A DNA stretch of 64,000 nucleotides, from positions 9,473,001 to 9,537,000 of the forward strand of contig OZ005621.1 of assembly GCA_963930655.1 (NCBI GenBank), given 5' to 3'. Within the stretch, counting starts at the first letter, position 1, and each line of letters opens with the position of its first letter. Of this stretch, positions 1 to 10,748 are shown one piece after another. A model generated the notes under the pieces. The model had not been told where the DNA came from. It ran no database searches and saw only the letters and a program-made list of their open reading frames with translations. The stretch comes from Myrica gale (Eukaryota; Streptophyta; Magnoliopsida; Fagales; Myricaceae). The position numbers and the translations under genes were made by a program.

Positions 1-173
1 CCTTTCTGCTTCAAAGCTGCGTACAGATGGTCAGTAAAGCCATTGCGAGTGTCTTTGCCGTGAAAACTAAGGAAAACATCGTGCTTCCATGGAGATCTTG
101 AAGAAGAAGAAGAAGAAGAAGAAGAAGAAGAAGAAGAAGAAGAAGAAGGAGAGACTCGTGAGTGAATGCTCAT
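1..173 (-). CDS. TIR-NBS-LRR resistance protein, N-terminal part (runs off left edge)
   Basis: Read on the minus strand, an ATG at 173-171 opens a frame that stays open to the window edge. It gives a short leader (MSIHSRVSP), about 16 serines encoded by the trinucleotide repeat, then the start of a TIR domain: W-K-H-D-VFLSF-H-G-KDTR, followed by FTDHLYAALKQKG. VFLSFRGEDTR..FT.HLY is the signature of the first TIR strand and helix in eudicot TNL immune receptors, and serine-rich leaders before WKYDVFLSF are common in that family. TIR domains of active receptors cleave NAD+ to trigger defence signalling; the catalytic glutamate, NBS and LRR would lie outside the window. No break is visible in the 57 codons seen. 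A broken LRR exon of another TNL lies 3 kb upstream, consistent with a cluster. Whether the whole gene is intact cannot be judged. Confidence 0.85.
   Translation of the reverse strand, partial: MSIHSRVSPSSSSSSSSSSSSSSSSRSPWKHDVFLSFHGKDTRNGFTDHLYAALKQK
97..149. repeat. (GAA)n microsatellite, coding on the minus strand
   Basis: About 17 GAA units with one GGA interruption at the right end. On the minus strand it reads TCT and forms the poly-serine leader of the TNL frame, so length changes add or remove serines without shifting frame. Confidence 0.9.
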
Positions 174-1700
174 GGACGCCGTTGGAGACTTACAAGCTTG
201 CCTCCAGAATGTTAATTCGCAGAGTAAGATCGGAACAGGAGAACATTAAGAGCTCAATGATACATAGAAGCTATTCCGCTGCTTTCGGGGTTGCGAATAG
301 ATAGTCGAAAAGAGGAAACTTCCATTTGGGTGAAAAGTTACTAAAATAATTAGCAAAAAGGTTTGGTGGGTGCTGAACGAATAAAAGTGGCACGACTTGT
401 CCGGCAAACGATTAGGTCGTTGTTAAAATCATAGTTCTGAAAAATATTCTATCAGGTTCCACTTATTAGGACGACCCACCAAGTAGAGAAAAAATTCGGA
501 ACCGGAATTAGAATTTCAATACCGAAACCGATTTCCGAAAGCCGGAAGGAATTCCGATTGTATCAAAACTTCAAGCGACGGAAATACTGGAATAAGTTGG
601 AGGTCGTAATAGGGTATCATTCAATATGGACACCAACTGTTTTGCTAAAACCAATAAATATGTTTTTTCAGTTAACAATAAAATTTGTAAAACCAATAAA
701 TTTTTTAACATGGGAGCGAATAATCTGAGAGGCACATTGAATAATGATTGTAATAAAATTTACAAAATAAATATCTAAAATTTTAAATAAATGTCAATAC
801 TTTTAACTTAATTTCTAACAACTTTTCACATCAATTCTAATTTTTTTTTAACAAAAGTTCTAACAAATCTTTTTTTCATACTTTTTTACTTAACTTCAAA
901 AAAATTTTATTAAAAAATTACATAAAATAATCTCTTTACATCTTTTTACCAACTCCAATAAAAATTAAATATCTTTAAATTTTTTTATCAATTTTTATAC
1001 AAAAACTTATAAAACTTCAATATATATAAATATTATTATATTTAAAAATATTAATTTTTTTTATAAAACCAACATTCCCTAGAATTCCGCACGATGTACT
1101 GTGTGAAAGAAACATACAAGCTAGTCCAAAGCCTTAAAAAGATTGATTGGAAACTTATGTGCAGCTTCCTTCCTCACAGTTCTTTTAAGAGCAGCGAAAT
1201 AAATGAGGGTGTTTGACTGTGAAAATTTTAGGTATTGAAATTTAAAAAATATTATAAAATAAAGATATGTTATGAGAGTTGGTGAAAAAATGAAGAGAGA
1301 AGATTTTTAATAAATATTATAATAATAAAAAATTTTATGATAAATTTTTTATTATTAAACCCAAATAATTGGGGTTCAAACAAGTCCTTGATCTCTAGGC
1401 GTTGGGATAAAGATAAGGGTAATATATAATTGGTTAGTACGTTGGATTTGTTTGGCATCCGCGAAAAGTCAGATTTAATAGATGTAAATTGGGTCTGATA
1501 AAAGAAAAATAAAAAAGTTGTCCATTGCTAACTTGCTGTCCTTAAAGCAAAAAGTCGAAGAAAAAGAGGATCATGATTGGTCATCCCATGCGGTCCCTAC
1601 ATCAGGACGTGTGTTTTACATAGAATTGCACTAATTTGTTCCTTGTGAATATCTTTGACGTTTGGGTAGAGACAGGTTATTGTGTGAGTGGAATGGTAAT
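174..1700. other. Intergenic, AT-rich; promoter side of the TNL
   Basis: No gene is recognisable. The part next to the TNL start should contain its promoter, but I see no convincing TATA box at a fixed distance. About 620-1080 is very AT-rich and decayed. About 1205-1400 carries one copy of a dispersed AT-rich MITE-like repeat, listed separately. Confidence 0.6.
1205..1400 (+). repeat. Dispersed AT-rich MITE-like repeat, copy 1
   Basis: Contains the phrase gttggtgaaaaa.tgaagag followed by aataaatattataataataaaaaat and a closing aattgggg. The same phrase recurs at about 16800-16990 (same orientation) and 47110-47300 (opposite orientation). No transposase or clear target duplication is visible. 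Probably a non-autonomous DNA transposon relic. Confidence 0.6.
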
Positions 1701-1828
1701 ATTAGAAGTTGAGAAATTTAATGGCTGACAAAATGTCACGTCAATTAATGAAACCGGGTCGGTTGTGCGGGTCAGATTCATTAATTGACGTGACATTTTG
1801 TCAGCCGTTAGATTTCTTAACTTCTAAT
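1701..1828. mobile_element. Small foldback/MITE hairpin
   Basis: Arms 1701-1752 and 1777-1828 are reverse complements over about 50 bp with only a few mismatches. The near-perfect core contains ggctgacaaaatgtcacg and its complement. The loop is about 24 bases and GC-richer. Weaker similarity extends outwards (gtgtgagtgga on the left, tccactcacac on the right) to about 1675-1865. Typical of a non-autonomous MITE; the transcript would form a long hairpin. Confidence 0.75.
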
Positions 1829-1861
1829 CTCATATGTCCACTCACACACTCATACAATAGA

Positions 1862-3100
1862 TTTACTCACACAATAACTTTTGCCCGTTTGGGTATGAGA
1901 AACTTCTGGGCAACATCCTTGTCGCGTAGGAAACGATCTTCAAACATCACTGGTAGTCATGTCCTTGCCACTTTTCAAGTAGTTCCTTTTTTTTAATAAC
2001 AATTAATTTTATATATTAAAAGCACAAAGAAAAGTATATCTAGAAGTTACAAAAAGAAGGACTTAAATGGCCAACAGCGAGTTAAGGGGGCCGAAGCCTA
2101 TAATGAAGGATACAAGGTCCTCAGATGTGGAAGGCATCAAGCCCGAACCGAGAGGACCAAAGAGTCCTTGGAACATGGGAAGACCCGTGAAAACTGAGCT
2201 CGAAAGCCCATTGAAAGAAAAAAAATCATCGCACAAGGCAGTGACAACTGTCGCTGAAGGAGAGACGATATTGTCGTCGCTCCAACTCCTTTAGAGCATT
2301 TAACATGCAAATCCAACTGTAATTACAATACAAAACACATAAATTAAACAAGCAAGAGAGAAACACACATAAAAACCTAAACAAGAGTTAAATAAAGAGG
2401 CAAGCCCAAACCCTCTCTAACCCTCTCACTCTCTAAACTCTTTCTGTTTCCCCCAAACCAGCGCCGCCTTAGAGGAGGGTGGGAGCTTCGGCTCCCTCCT
2501 TCTCCCCCCTCGTTTCTCTTTTCCTTCCTCCCTCCTCCCGCTCCTCCTCGCTGAGCTGTTTGGCTATTTGTGTTGGTTGGTGTTTTAGCTTTTTTTTGCA
2601 GGTGGCTTCCGCACTACAACATGCGTTTTTTGCCTCGATTCATCACACACTCGCCCCATAGGTGCTCTAAGTCAGCCCAGATCTACGCAGTGCTGCTTCT
2701 TTGGCTCGCATTGATAAGGACCCCGGCCTAGACCCCTCACCAATACCTATCCCCCTCACAATTAAGGACTTGTGAATACTTGAGTTTAACCCTCGCCTAT
2801 AGTTGATACCCCTTGGTCGACCCAGTGAAGCACTCAAAAGGAAAATGTATCACAGGTATCAGGTCAAAAGAAAAGAAAAGAAAAGCACCATAGCATAATC
2901 TGACCCCATTTTCAAGCCCAAATGTCACACTGACCCAATAGTCCAAATAACAGCACCATATCACAATCTGACCCCTAACCCAATCCAAAAGTCCAGACAT
3001 CATGCGAACTTAAAGACTTAGTTTCCTGATCCTTCCAACCTCATGTCTCCCTGTCTCTCAAATGACAAAATAGCAAACCCTAGCTCTTTTCCATTCAGTC
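1862..3100. other. Intergenic; no recognised gene
   Basis: A 75-codon open frame at 2067-2294 (plus) gives a charged, proline-rich peptide starting MANSELRGPKPIMKD that I do not recognise. About 2400-2560 is C/T-rich and looks like a leader or an old repeat. No domain, splice structure or TIRs are visible. Confidence 0.5.
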
Positions 3101-3188
3101 GTGTGACACTATTATGTGACAACAAAAAAGCGGTAATGACGCTAAGGTTGAAGGGTGGATAGTCTTCTGAAGCAGTGGCACTGATATG

Positions 3189-3732
3189 TCATTGGAGAAT
3201 TTTATAGTGATTTGACATGACAAATGCTTCCAAAAGACCCTCACCACTATCCATATCCCGAAATCTTGAGCAAGGCAATTCAAGAACTTTAAGAGATGAC
3301 AAGCCTGACAAACCACCGAGAACACTTGGAAGAGTTGAAACGTTTTTGCAGTCTTGTAAAGGCAATATGGAGAGGGAAGATAACCTTACCATTTGGTAAT
3401 TCTTTTATGAAAGTCCCGTTCAAATATAGTAGCCGCAAAGAAGTCATATTTTCCAAAGAATCTGGAAGCTTTTCAGGTCTTGAACAACCAGAAAGATAAA
3501 AACGTTCAAGAGACTCTAAGCCGATCTTGTCTGGAAAGCTTTCAAGATAAATGCATGCACTCAAATTCAAGGATTTAAACCCTTTGAGATGAAAAATAGA
3601 TACGTAGACCTTAGACAAACTTGTACAATCTTCAAGGTGCAATGTCTCGAGGTATGGGACTTCGGTGAAGTCTGATGTCTCAATCAACCTTTCAGATTTG
3701 CTCAGGTCAAAGCGTTTCAAGCTACCTAAACT
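3189..3732 (-). pseudogene. TNL LRR exon fragment, frameshifted
   Basis: On the minus strand an exon begins just after an acceptor (...attgcag, exon from 3732) and encodes leucine-rich repeats typical of TIR-NBS-LRR proteins: LKRFDLSKSERLIETSDF, LETLHLEDCTSL, SLNLSACIYLESFP, and SLERFYLSGCSRPEKLP. The frame then reads into IKELPNGKVIF while the continuing LRR (LSSLSILPLQDCKNVSTLP, then LSSLKVLELP) lies in another frame, so a frameshift falls near 3395. The second frame ends at a stop near 3189. No TIR or NBS domain is found beside it. It is a truncated relic of a second NLR in the same orientation as the gene at the left edge. Confidence 0.8.
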
Positions 3733-3739
3733 CTGCAAT

Positions 3740-4810
3740 TAAGTAATGACTAATTAGATCAATCAAATAATAATAAACTTATATCCAAAGGAAAACAAAA
3801 ACAAGATAAGTTCAAAAACATTGAGAGAAGCTTTACTCTGGATTAAAAGCACAATGTGAGTAAATATGTTCAAATCTGAATCCAAAGCCACATGAGAGCA
3901 ACATGTCCAATCTAATTAATGACTTGGAACTCAACTCTGAGGAATTGACTAAATAAGAAGAGATGAATGTGAAGCAGAAAACTGGATTGACAACAATAAG
4001 TAAAAGATGCGTGAAAAAAGACTAGGAATGAGCCCAGATTTTATATAAAGGGTCATTTCCTTCAGAAATACATGAACGAGAACTGATAAGCTCAATTAGG
4101 GCATAAATTAACCTTAGAATGGGACATCGTGAGTTCAGAATATGTGTAGGATCTTAGAATCGAATGTGAGTATACAAATGCGAAAAACAGTCCGGCTGAA
4201 ACAATGATTTGAGTAAAGCTTACAGCCATGAGTAACCTAGTCCTACCAGTCGCTGAATAGATGAATCATTTCACAGGACAGCAAAGGCTATCTTTTAAAT
4301 ACTGCATACAACTTGAAAGATATATGAAATAGTGGCCTATGCCCCTGAAGCATGGGATATAAGTGAGGAATTCACCCCTAGATGACAGAAGCATCTTCAG
4401 CCAGAAACCTAAAACTAGAGAGCTAGCAAGGAGTCCTAATTCTCATTACCTAGCCTTTGCAGCTCTTAGGTAGCTGTTTCTGGTGTGTTTGGGCAGGTTG
4501 GGCTAAAGGAGACGTGTGGTGAGTTGGTGGTTAGGTTTCGTAATTATAAATTAACCCCTAATAGTAACCTTATCTTTACTGAGGCACTCTGCTTATAGAC
4601 ATTCTATTGCGTACTTATTTAGATGAAATATCATAATTAATGTCCTCTCTTAATTCTTCCATTTTCATAAGACATTAAATCTAAATAAAGAAATATCGCC
4701 CAGTTGATTCAAGCAAAAGTCTCCTGAAATCCAAATTCCCAAAGAGCATAGAGATGGATCCACCTCAAAGAGCAAAATTAAAAATTTAGACTGTGGTGCG
4801 AGTATCTAAC
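3740..4810. other. Intergenic; no recognised gene
   Basis: Moderately AT-rich sequence with stops in all frames. It may include intron or flanking sequence of the broken NLR next to it. Nothing else can be supported. Confidence 0.5.
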
Positions 4811-4813
4811 ATA

Positions 4814-5420
4814 CACTACAACAGTTTCGACTTTTAGTGGCGAAAATTTTCGTCGTTGAAAGTACAACTTTCATTGCTGATTTGTCGCCGAAGCGCCGTT
4901 GCTGAAAGTTGTCAGCGACGACCATAGCCGACGCAAAAAATCATCTTCAGCGGCGAAAATTGATTCGTCGCTGAAAATGTGACTTTCAGCGATGAAAAGT
5001 TTCGTCACTGATGGGTTAATTTTTCGTCGCTAAAACATGATTTTCGTCGCTGGTAGTTGCTATTGAAACACAGAAGTTGAAATTTTGGCGACGACAGTGT
5101 TGTCGCTAAACGTAGTTCGAACGAACTCTCTTGTTCGAACAGTAGTTTTTGTGACGAATATTGTCGTTGCAATTATGTCACAATTCAGCGACGATCTTTT
5201 AATTCATCACTGTTAATTATCTTGGTTCGAATGGTATGATATTGTTCGAACGAGTGTGTTTGAACAATTGTTTTGTTGTTCGAACATGATTTGGGTATTC
5301 TGTTTAACTAATTAGCAACAAAATAATTTTCTAGCTAAAAGTAATAGTCGTTCGAACAGCAAATATTGGTTCGAACTAGTTACCCGGTCGAAATCATGTT
5401 GTTCGAACGTGATGTCTTTT
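4814..5420. repeat. Left subterminal repeat array of the outer CACTA
   Basis: The first 300 bases hold repeated gtcgctgaaa/ttcgtcgctg-type units in both orientations. About 5115-5410 holds eight TTCGAA cores, several as full GTTCGAAC palindromes. In En/Spm, subterminal repeats bind the accessory transposase; the same function is inferred here. Confidence 0.8.
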
Positions 5421-5654
5421 TACAGCACCTCCAAATCAAATTTGATATTCTCACAATCACAAATACCAAACGAATATTTCAAAAATCTCTCCACCAACAC
5501 AAACTTCTAATATGTAAACTTGAAAACACTCTCAAATTACAAATATCTCAGTACACAAATGAAAGATGAAGTAAAAAAATCACCACAGTTGTACAAGTCA
5601 TAATATGGCAAAAACAAGTGTATCTAGTTCTTCTAAGTTGAACTCTAACTACGA

Positions 5655-5775
5655 ACAAGCACGAGATCCCTTTGTATGGACACAGTAGAGGATGAGGCAG
5701 CAATAGGCTTCACAGAGCAATCCAAACCTCTCACATAGTTGGATCTTTTTCCAAGGACTTTAGTAAAAATGTCAA
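5655..5775 (-). pseudogene. CACTA-associated transposase (Ptta/En-Spm type) fragment
   Basis: The minus strand encodes KVLGKRSNYVRGL followed by a short Ser/Thr-rich stretch and then a stop. The pattern LGKRSGY.KG is typical of the C-terminal part of plant Ptta/En/Spm-family transposase-associated proteins that travel with CACTA elements. Only about 40 residues are recognisable, and flanking sequence has stops. Its orientation agrees with the 11379-11756 frame at the other side of the element. Confidence 0.55.
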
Positions 5776-7618
5776 CAACTTTTAGTGCTCTTGACTCAAT
5801 AGTTTATTAGAATTGGATATCCATCATCTTCTCCTACAATCATAAAACTAAGATTATGGATTGTATTAAAATAATAGAGTAATCTTTCAAAATAATGTCC
5901 AAAATTTTTTTACTTACATAATTGTGTTTAGCAACATCAAACACCCACACTTCGCCATTTTTTTATAAGCTTTTAGTGAAGATTTCTCCACAACTCCCCC
6001 TCCCCAACAACCTTAAGACACATGAAGTTCACTAAAATACAAGGAAGAAGAGAACAGTAACATCATACATGCCATCAGAAATATTCGAATGAGATCCAAA
6101 ACATGTCATCACATGCACACCCAAAACATGGCTATCTAATTGTGACATCTGCCCGAATAACCACATTTAGTGGAAAGCACCAAATGCATCTCTCTCTTAC
6201 TCTCTCTCATGTTGCATAATGCAAAGAAGCATCTTAAGACTCTTGAAATAATCCATAAACAAACACCACCAGTCACCACATGGAAGCAATTGAAAACCAC
6301 AGAGTAGAGTCAATATATTCACAGAGGTAAAACCTGCACTGTGTGCAATCAAATCCAGCTATAGCTATAACGAAAGAAGATTATACACCAAATTGATACA
6401 CTTATCATGCATTTGGCATCAACATAAAAGAAAACACAGGATAGTGGAGAGTTGATTTAAACAAAGAACAATAAAAGAGTGAATCATGATGAAGTCAATC
6501 ACTGAAATAGCAAACATCTATCCACACCCCCAAAAAACAAGCTCAATAGTTAAAAAACCTTCAAAAAATAATAATGCTCTTATAGCAGCTTACATTATAC
6601 AGATCGACCACCAATTCATCTGGGTTTGGAGAGAATGCACTGTTGACATAAACAAACTACAAAATAATAAACAAGAGGTTAGTCTGAAACCCGAAGCCAA
6701 TAATAAGATGAAGAAACACTACAAAAAAACAGGTCTATAGCGGCGGTCGCTAAAAATGTCGCTAAAAGGGTGTTTTTAGCGGCGTTTTGCTAAAAACGCC
6801 ACTAAAGGGGGTCTATAGCGGCGGTCTTTATAGTCGCGCGCGCCCTGTACCAAATTTACCTTCCTTTCTAAACTCCTGCTCTACACGCCTTCCTTTTCTC
6901 AGCCTTTACCCCCCGCAAGCTTCTCCTATGTTTGTTTCCCTCGTCGATCTCTCATCTCCGCTCCTCTCGTAGACGGCGAGTTTTCTTTCTCCTTGATCCT
7001 ACTTTCCGCCAGCGCAGATCTAAGGTTCTGCATTGCGCTTCTCTCATTGCTGCCTTGTTTTGAATTGTGGATTCCGCACTTCGAGAACTGAGAACTAAAA
7101 ATCAACGTATAAGCAGCGACCGGCCTCAGGTGCTCCTCCTCCTCGTTTATCTCTATTTTATTTTCTATAGACGCTTTATTTTTTTATTTTTAATCTTTCC
7201 AATTTTTGGCCTTCTACACTAGGGTAGAAATTGAGTTCCGCAGTGGAAATTGCAGTTTTGCTCTGCTTGGTTGTTCGAAAAATGTGGGGGAGTGGGAAGG
7301 AAACTTTTTTGAATTATAAATGTTAGGTTTTCCTTATTGTTCAGGACGCACAAAGACAAAAATGCCGCCACTTGTTTGAGCTTTACACGAGGTATGGTGT
7401 ACACAGTACATTTCAGATTCTTTGTTGCAATTTTTTTTAGGGGTGGAAAATGAATAGGGTCAATGTGACAGAGGAGGAGAATGGAATCAAACTGGTAGTG
7501 GAAAATGAAAGTTCAGTCTCTTAGGATAGTCGTGAAGTTTCGAAGGAATTAATTGTGAAAGAGAAAGTTCATTCACAATTTTTTTAAGTGTAGAATGTGT
7601 ATTTTCTAATTGCTGCAG

Positions 7619-7908
7619 GAGATTGACGTATCCAGGTGTGAATTTGTTACTTCCGCTGGTTTAATATATGTATTTAGAGGACATAGTGGTCTTTTGACCC
7701 TCAATGCTGGATACTGTTTTCGGGTGAGTGGATAACTTAAGCTATTTGGTGAATGTATTTGGTTTAATTGATTTCTCTTTTGTTTTTTCAAGTATAGTTC
7801 TTAATCGTTCAACCTTGGAATTTCCTGCAGGATTTGAAGAGTCTGAACACAATAAGAATTGAGGGTGCTCAAGTATCTAACTCAAGCTTAGGGGCCATCA
7901 ATATCTGA
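7619..7908 (+). pseudogene. Captured fragment of an F-box/LRR-repeat gene (two exons)
   Basis: Exon 7619-7723, after a ctgcag acceptor and before gtgagt, encodes EIDVSRCEFVTSAGLIYVF followed by RGHSGLLTLNAGYCFR. Exon 7831-7908, after cctgcag, encodes DLKSLNTIRIEGAQVSNSS and then a stop (ATC TGA). This order, with a leucine-rich repeat pattern rich in Cys and Gly, matches the mid-region of plant F-box/LRR-repeat proteins of the FBL3-like group, substrate adaptors of SCF ubiquitin ligases. The intervening intron is retained, so capture was of genomic DNA. No F-box is present and the frame is closed by the stop. Confidence 0.75.
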
Positions 7909-8043
7909 CTCAAGGTTAGAGGTCCTCGTGGGTGATGTGCACCTAAGTGGGTTTCCCAATGTTTTCTCCTTGCTTGTCAGTTTCATCTTTACACTTCAAT
8001 GGAGCATGATAAGGTATTTGATTTTTCCTTACTTCAATTGCAG

Positions 8044-8420
8044 TTAGTGTAAGTGAGATAGAAGCGCTTTATGAACTGTTTGAGAAGATCAACAGTGTTG
8101 TAATTGATGATGGGCTGGTCAATAAGGTACTAGATGTCATCTTGTTTACTGTTGTTTTATTTATATCTTAGTTTAGTTATTTCGCATACACTTTCCAGCT
8201 GGAAGTGAGTTCTTTTTTTTTTGTTTTTGCTTCTAGATGATAATGTGTTCTCCTTATGAGTAGTTCTAATACTTTTGTTTGAGGTTTGATGTGCTGTTGT
8301 TCATTATTTATCTCACATTTGTATTTATGTTGGTTCTCCTATGAATATTATGATTCAGGAAGATTTTCAACTAGCATTGTTCAAGACAAACAAAAAGAGA
8401 GCTTATTTGCTGACCGAGTA
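8044..8420 (+). pseudogene. Captured fragment of a calcineurin B-like (CBL) calcium sensor gene
   Basis: Exon 8044-8126 (acceptor attgcag, donor gtacta) encodes [19 protein letters not shown] then IDDGLVNK. A second exon from 8359 encodes EDFQLALFKTNKK. This is the first EF-hand region of plant CBL proteins, which bind calcium and activate CIPK kinases (family pattern: [32 protein letters not shown]). After NKK the expected continuation (ESLFADRV) is present in the DNA but in another frame, so one base has been lost near 8395. The remaining EF-hands and the C-terminus are absent. It is a non-functional transposon-borne copy downstream of the F-box/LRR piece in the same orientation. Confidence 0.8.
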
Positions 8421-8777
8421 CTCTGTTATATGTCTGCACTTCAGTTTCCTTTGCTTTGGTTTTGATACTCATTTTTCTATATGTCTTCAAGTGACTATCT
8501 CTGCTGAACCTGTGTGATTGGCTTTAGATATTGCAAAAATTTGTAGTCTGGTCGTCTATTGTTGAAGTGCCCTTGTAGAGTTGCTTCTCAGAGGTTTGGT
8601 GGAGATTTCTGGCCAATATAAAGCAAAGCAACTGCCTTTGTTTGTTCTTGTACCTGTCTGTGGGTCAAAGTGTGGCTATTTGTAGTTTTGAAGCAATGTA
8701 TGACTTGAGAACTGACTGTTGTTGAGATTATTTTGGTCTCTAGTTTATTTGATTTCATTCTTTTTTTATTTATGCAG

Positions 8778-9138
8778 GAGCCTCTTAGATGTCTTACGGG
8801 AAGCAATATCTAACGAATTGAAGCAAAAAGCAAACTTACTTCTTACTGCTGCTGGGGCTTGCACTACCATTGTTACACAGGTAAACCATCAGAAAGGCAG
8901 TCCTCCCTTATTTTGGTTGAGAATCATTCCCACTATGTGAAATTTAAGAGGGATGGATGTCACAACTACTATTATATGAATTAAAGTCCATGCTTTGTTA
9001 TGTTTACGGTTTACATAAATCTTTTGTTTATTTCTATTTCTCATGTGATATTTATTTTTATTACAGGAATTCAAGATAGAGGATGTTGATGTGTCAAAGG
9101 AGGAAGATTTAATTGGTCCTTGTTACTTTTTAGATTAA
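8778..9138 (+). pseudogene. Captured two-exon fragment of an unidentified plant gene
   Basis: An exon after tatgcag (8778-8880, donor gtaaac) reads SLLDVLREAISNELKQKANL then LTAAGACTTIVTQ, and joins in frame to an exon after ttacag (9067) reading EFKIEDVDVSKEEDLIGP and reaching a stop at 9136-9138. Codon-like composition, intact splice borders and phase agreement indicate a real protein source. I do not recognise the family. It is the last of three exon groups inside the nested CACTA. Confidence 0.5.
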
Positions 9139-9340
9139 TTGAAAGATTTTTGTGTTTGTTGTAAAATATTATTAATCAATGATGAAGAGATTCTTGATTT
9201 ATTATTATTGGTCTTTAAATTTTTACATCCAATGAATTATGATTATTAAAATAAATTTGTATTACCGATTAAAAAAACATGTATAGGAAAATATAGGAAA
9301 AATTTAGTAAATGCTGGCAAAAAAAAAAGCTGCAAGCCTC

Positions 9341-9577
9341 TAGCGGCGGTCACTGACCGCTGCTATAGGTGGCAACTGACCACCACTATAGACATATAGC
9401 GACGGTCATATTAGGTCTGTAGCGGCGGTCACCGACCGCTGCTATAGGTGGCAACTGACCACCGCTATAGACATATAGCGGCGGTCATATTAGGTCTGTA
9501 GCGGCGGTCACTGACCGCCTCTACAGACATTTAGTGCCAAAACAGTGCAATTGCGCTCGGGTCTATAGTATAGACCC
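9341..9577. repeat. 79-bp tandem repeat in the right subterminal region of the nested CACTA
   Basis: Units start at 9341, 9420 and 9499, each opening tagcggcggtca.cgaccgc; the third is partial. Each unit also contains an internal inverted pair (cggtcactgaccg and ggtggcaactgaccacc), so it can fold on itself. Likely transposase-binding subterminal DNA by analogy with En/Spm. Confidence 0.85.
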
Positions 9578-10014
9578 AAAAGGTCTTCACGAGCGGTCAC
9601 CTAAACCGCCACAATAGATCTATGCCGACGTAGACCGCCGCTAAAAAACCGCTGCTATAAACCTATAGCAGCGGTTTTTGGACCTATAGCGGCAGTTTCC
9701 GACCGCCCCTATAGGTTGTTTTTTTTTGTAGTGAAAACAACACCATAAAACATTTACAAAAGTTTCCCGATGAAGTTGTCGACATAGGAAGTCAATCACT
9801 TTATTACACTTTTCAGTTCTGGTATCTGCCATATCAAAGCGTATTTGACACATAAATACAAAGATTCAATAAAAAATTTCAAACAGAAGAAATTAACAAC
9901 GGTAAAATTGATCCTTTCTCAATGTGACAACAGTGTAATATATAACATGGGTACCTAGACTAACAGGAGACGGATGGCTAACAGGAGAAAAAAGAAGCTT
10001 TTGTGAGTACGTAC

Positions 10015-10748
10015 CGTTTTGCAAAGGGGAATTACAAGCATTGGTTCGAGAAGGGGCACCCATTTGGTCAAAGTGGAGTTGTAGGGGCTGCACTACTCTG
10101 CCGGGGATGAAAACGGTGGAGCATCCTGACCAATCAGAAAAAACCAAACATATCAGTTTACTGGGATTTGATTATATAGGATAACAAATAGTTCCCCTAA
10201 TTCTAACTCCGAAATTCCAGTGGCCCAAGTTGGGGATTGTCTTATTCCTTCCTATTTGTTTTCAATCATCATTCAAATACCTTAATTTATGGGTTGCACT
10301 TGCCCAAGTGGGGCTTGATCTCCTTTAAAGCTTTCTTTTTCAACATTTTGGAAGCAAATGTACGTAAATAGACCAAGCAAAGCAAATGGACACCACATGG
10401 AGGAAGATTCAAGTTCACACTCCTAGAGATCATAAGGAATCTTAAACCATTTAGATCAGAATCACAACTAAACGACAAAAAATCCAAAACCCAAATGGAA
10501 TCTTTGATATGGGTGAGTTAATGTTCCACTTCAAGTCCAACTACTCCCAACGACTAACCAACCAACCAAAGGAAGAACCCAAAAGATAGAACGAATTTCT
10601 GGCAAAAACCCAAAAGAACTTGCCAGCTAAGAGACATAGTACCTGGATTCTTGCGTGATTCCGAAGAGTACCATATTCCACGAGGCAAGAAAACACCTGT
10701 TCCACAGGACCCGCTTCCTGAATCGCTGCCCCGGGAAAACGTCCTCAT
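10015..10748 (-). pseudogene. Captured two-exon fragment of a GTGVFLPR-motif plant gene
   Basis: On the minus strand, 10748-10643 encodes a Ser/Gly-rich start, then SCGTGVFLPRGIWYSSESRK and NPG, with a gtac donor. A second exon, 10125-10015 (acceptor ggtcag, donor gtacgt), encodes CSTVFIPGRVVQPLQLHFDQ and a short tail. The codon split across the junction restores glycine, so the splice phase is correct. GTGVFLPR followed by CSTV.(I/L)PARVVQAL is a pattern I associate with small uncharacterised plant-specific proteins; I know of no biochemical role. It lies inside the outer CACTA in the element's minus orientation and lacks the downstream part. Confidence 0.6.

Larger units (their letters stand above)
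6717..9733 (+). mobile_element. Nested CACTA transposon carrying host-gene exons (Pack-CACTA)
   Basis: Begins CACTACAAAAAAACAGG and ends TTTTTTTTTGTAGTG, flanked by the 3-bp duplication AAA (6714-6716 and 9734-9736). Subterminal DNA consists of tagcggcggtc-type units in both orientations at both ends, quite unlike the outer element, so this is a different CACTA family. No transposase frame is present. The interior (about 6840-9140) looks like plant genic DNA: a C/T-rich leader-like stretch, then spliced exon pieces resembling an F-box/LRR gene, a calcineurin B-like gene and an unidentified gene, all in plus orientation with AG/GT borders. It is a non-autonomous gene-capturing element. Confidence 0.9.

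Noticed and set aside
89-304. Plus-strand open frame with a poly-lysine run
   Set aside because: It is the opposite-strand reading of the GAA repeat that encodes serines in the TNL leader; no other coding evidence.
4814-5420. Possible CRISPR-like array of short repeats
   Set aside because: Units are in both orientations, unevenly spaced, and bounded by CACTA termini; the DNA is plant nuclear.
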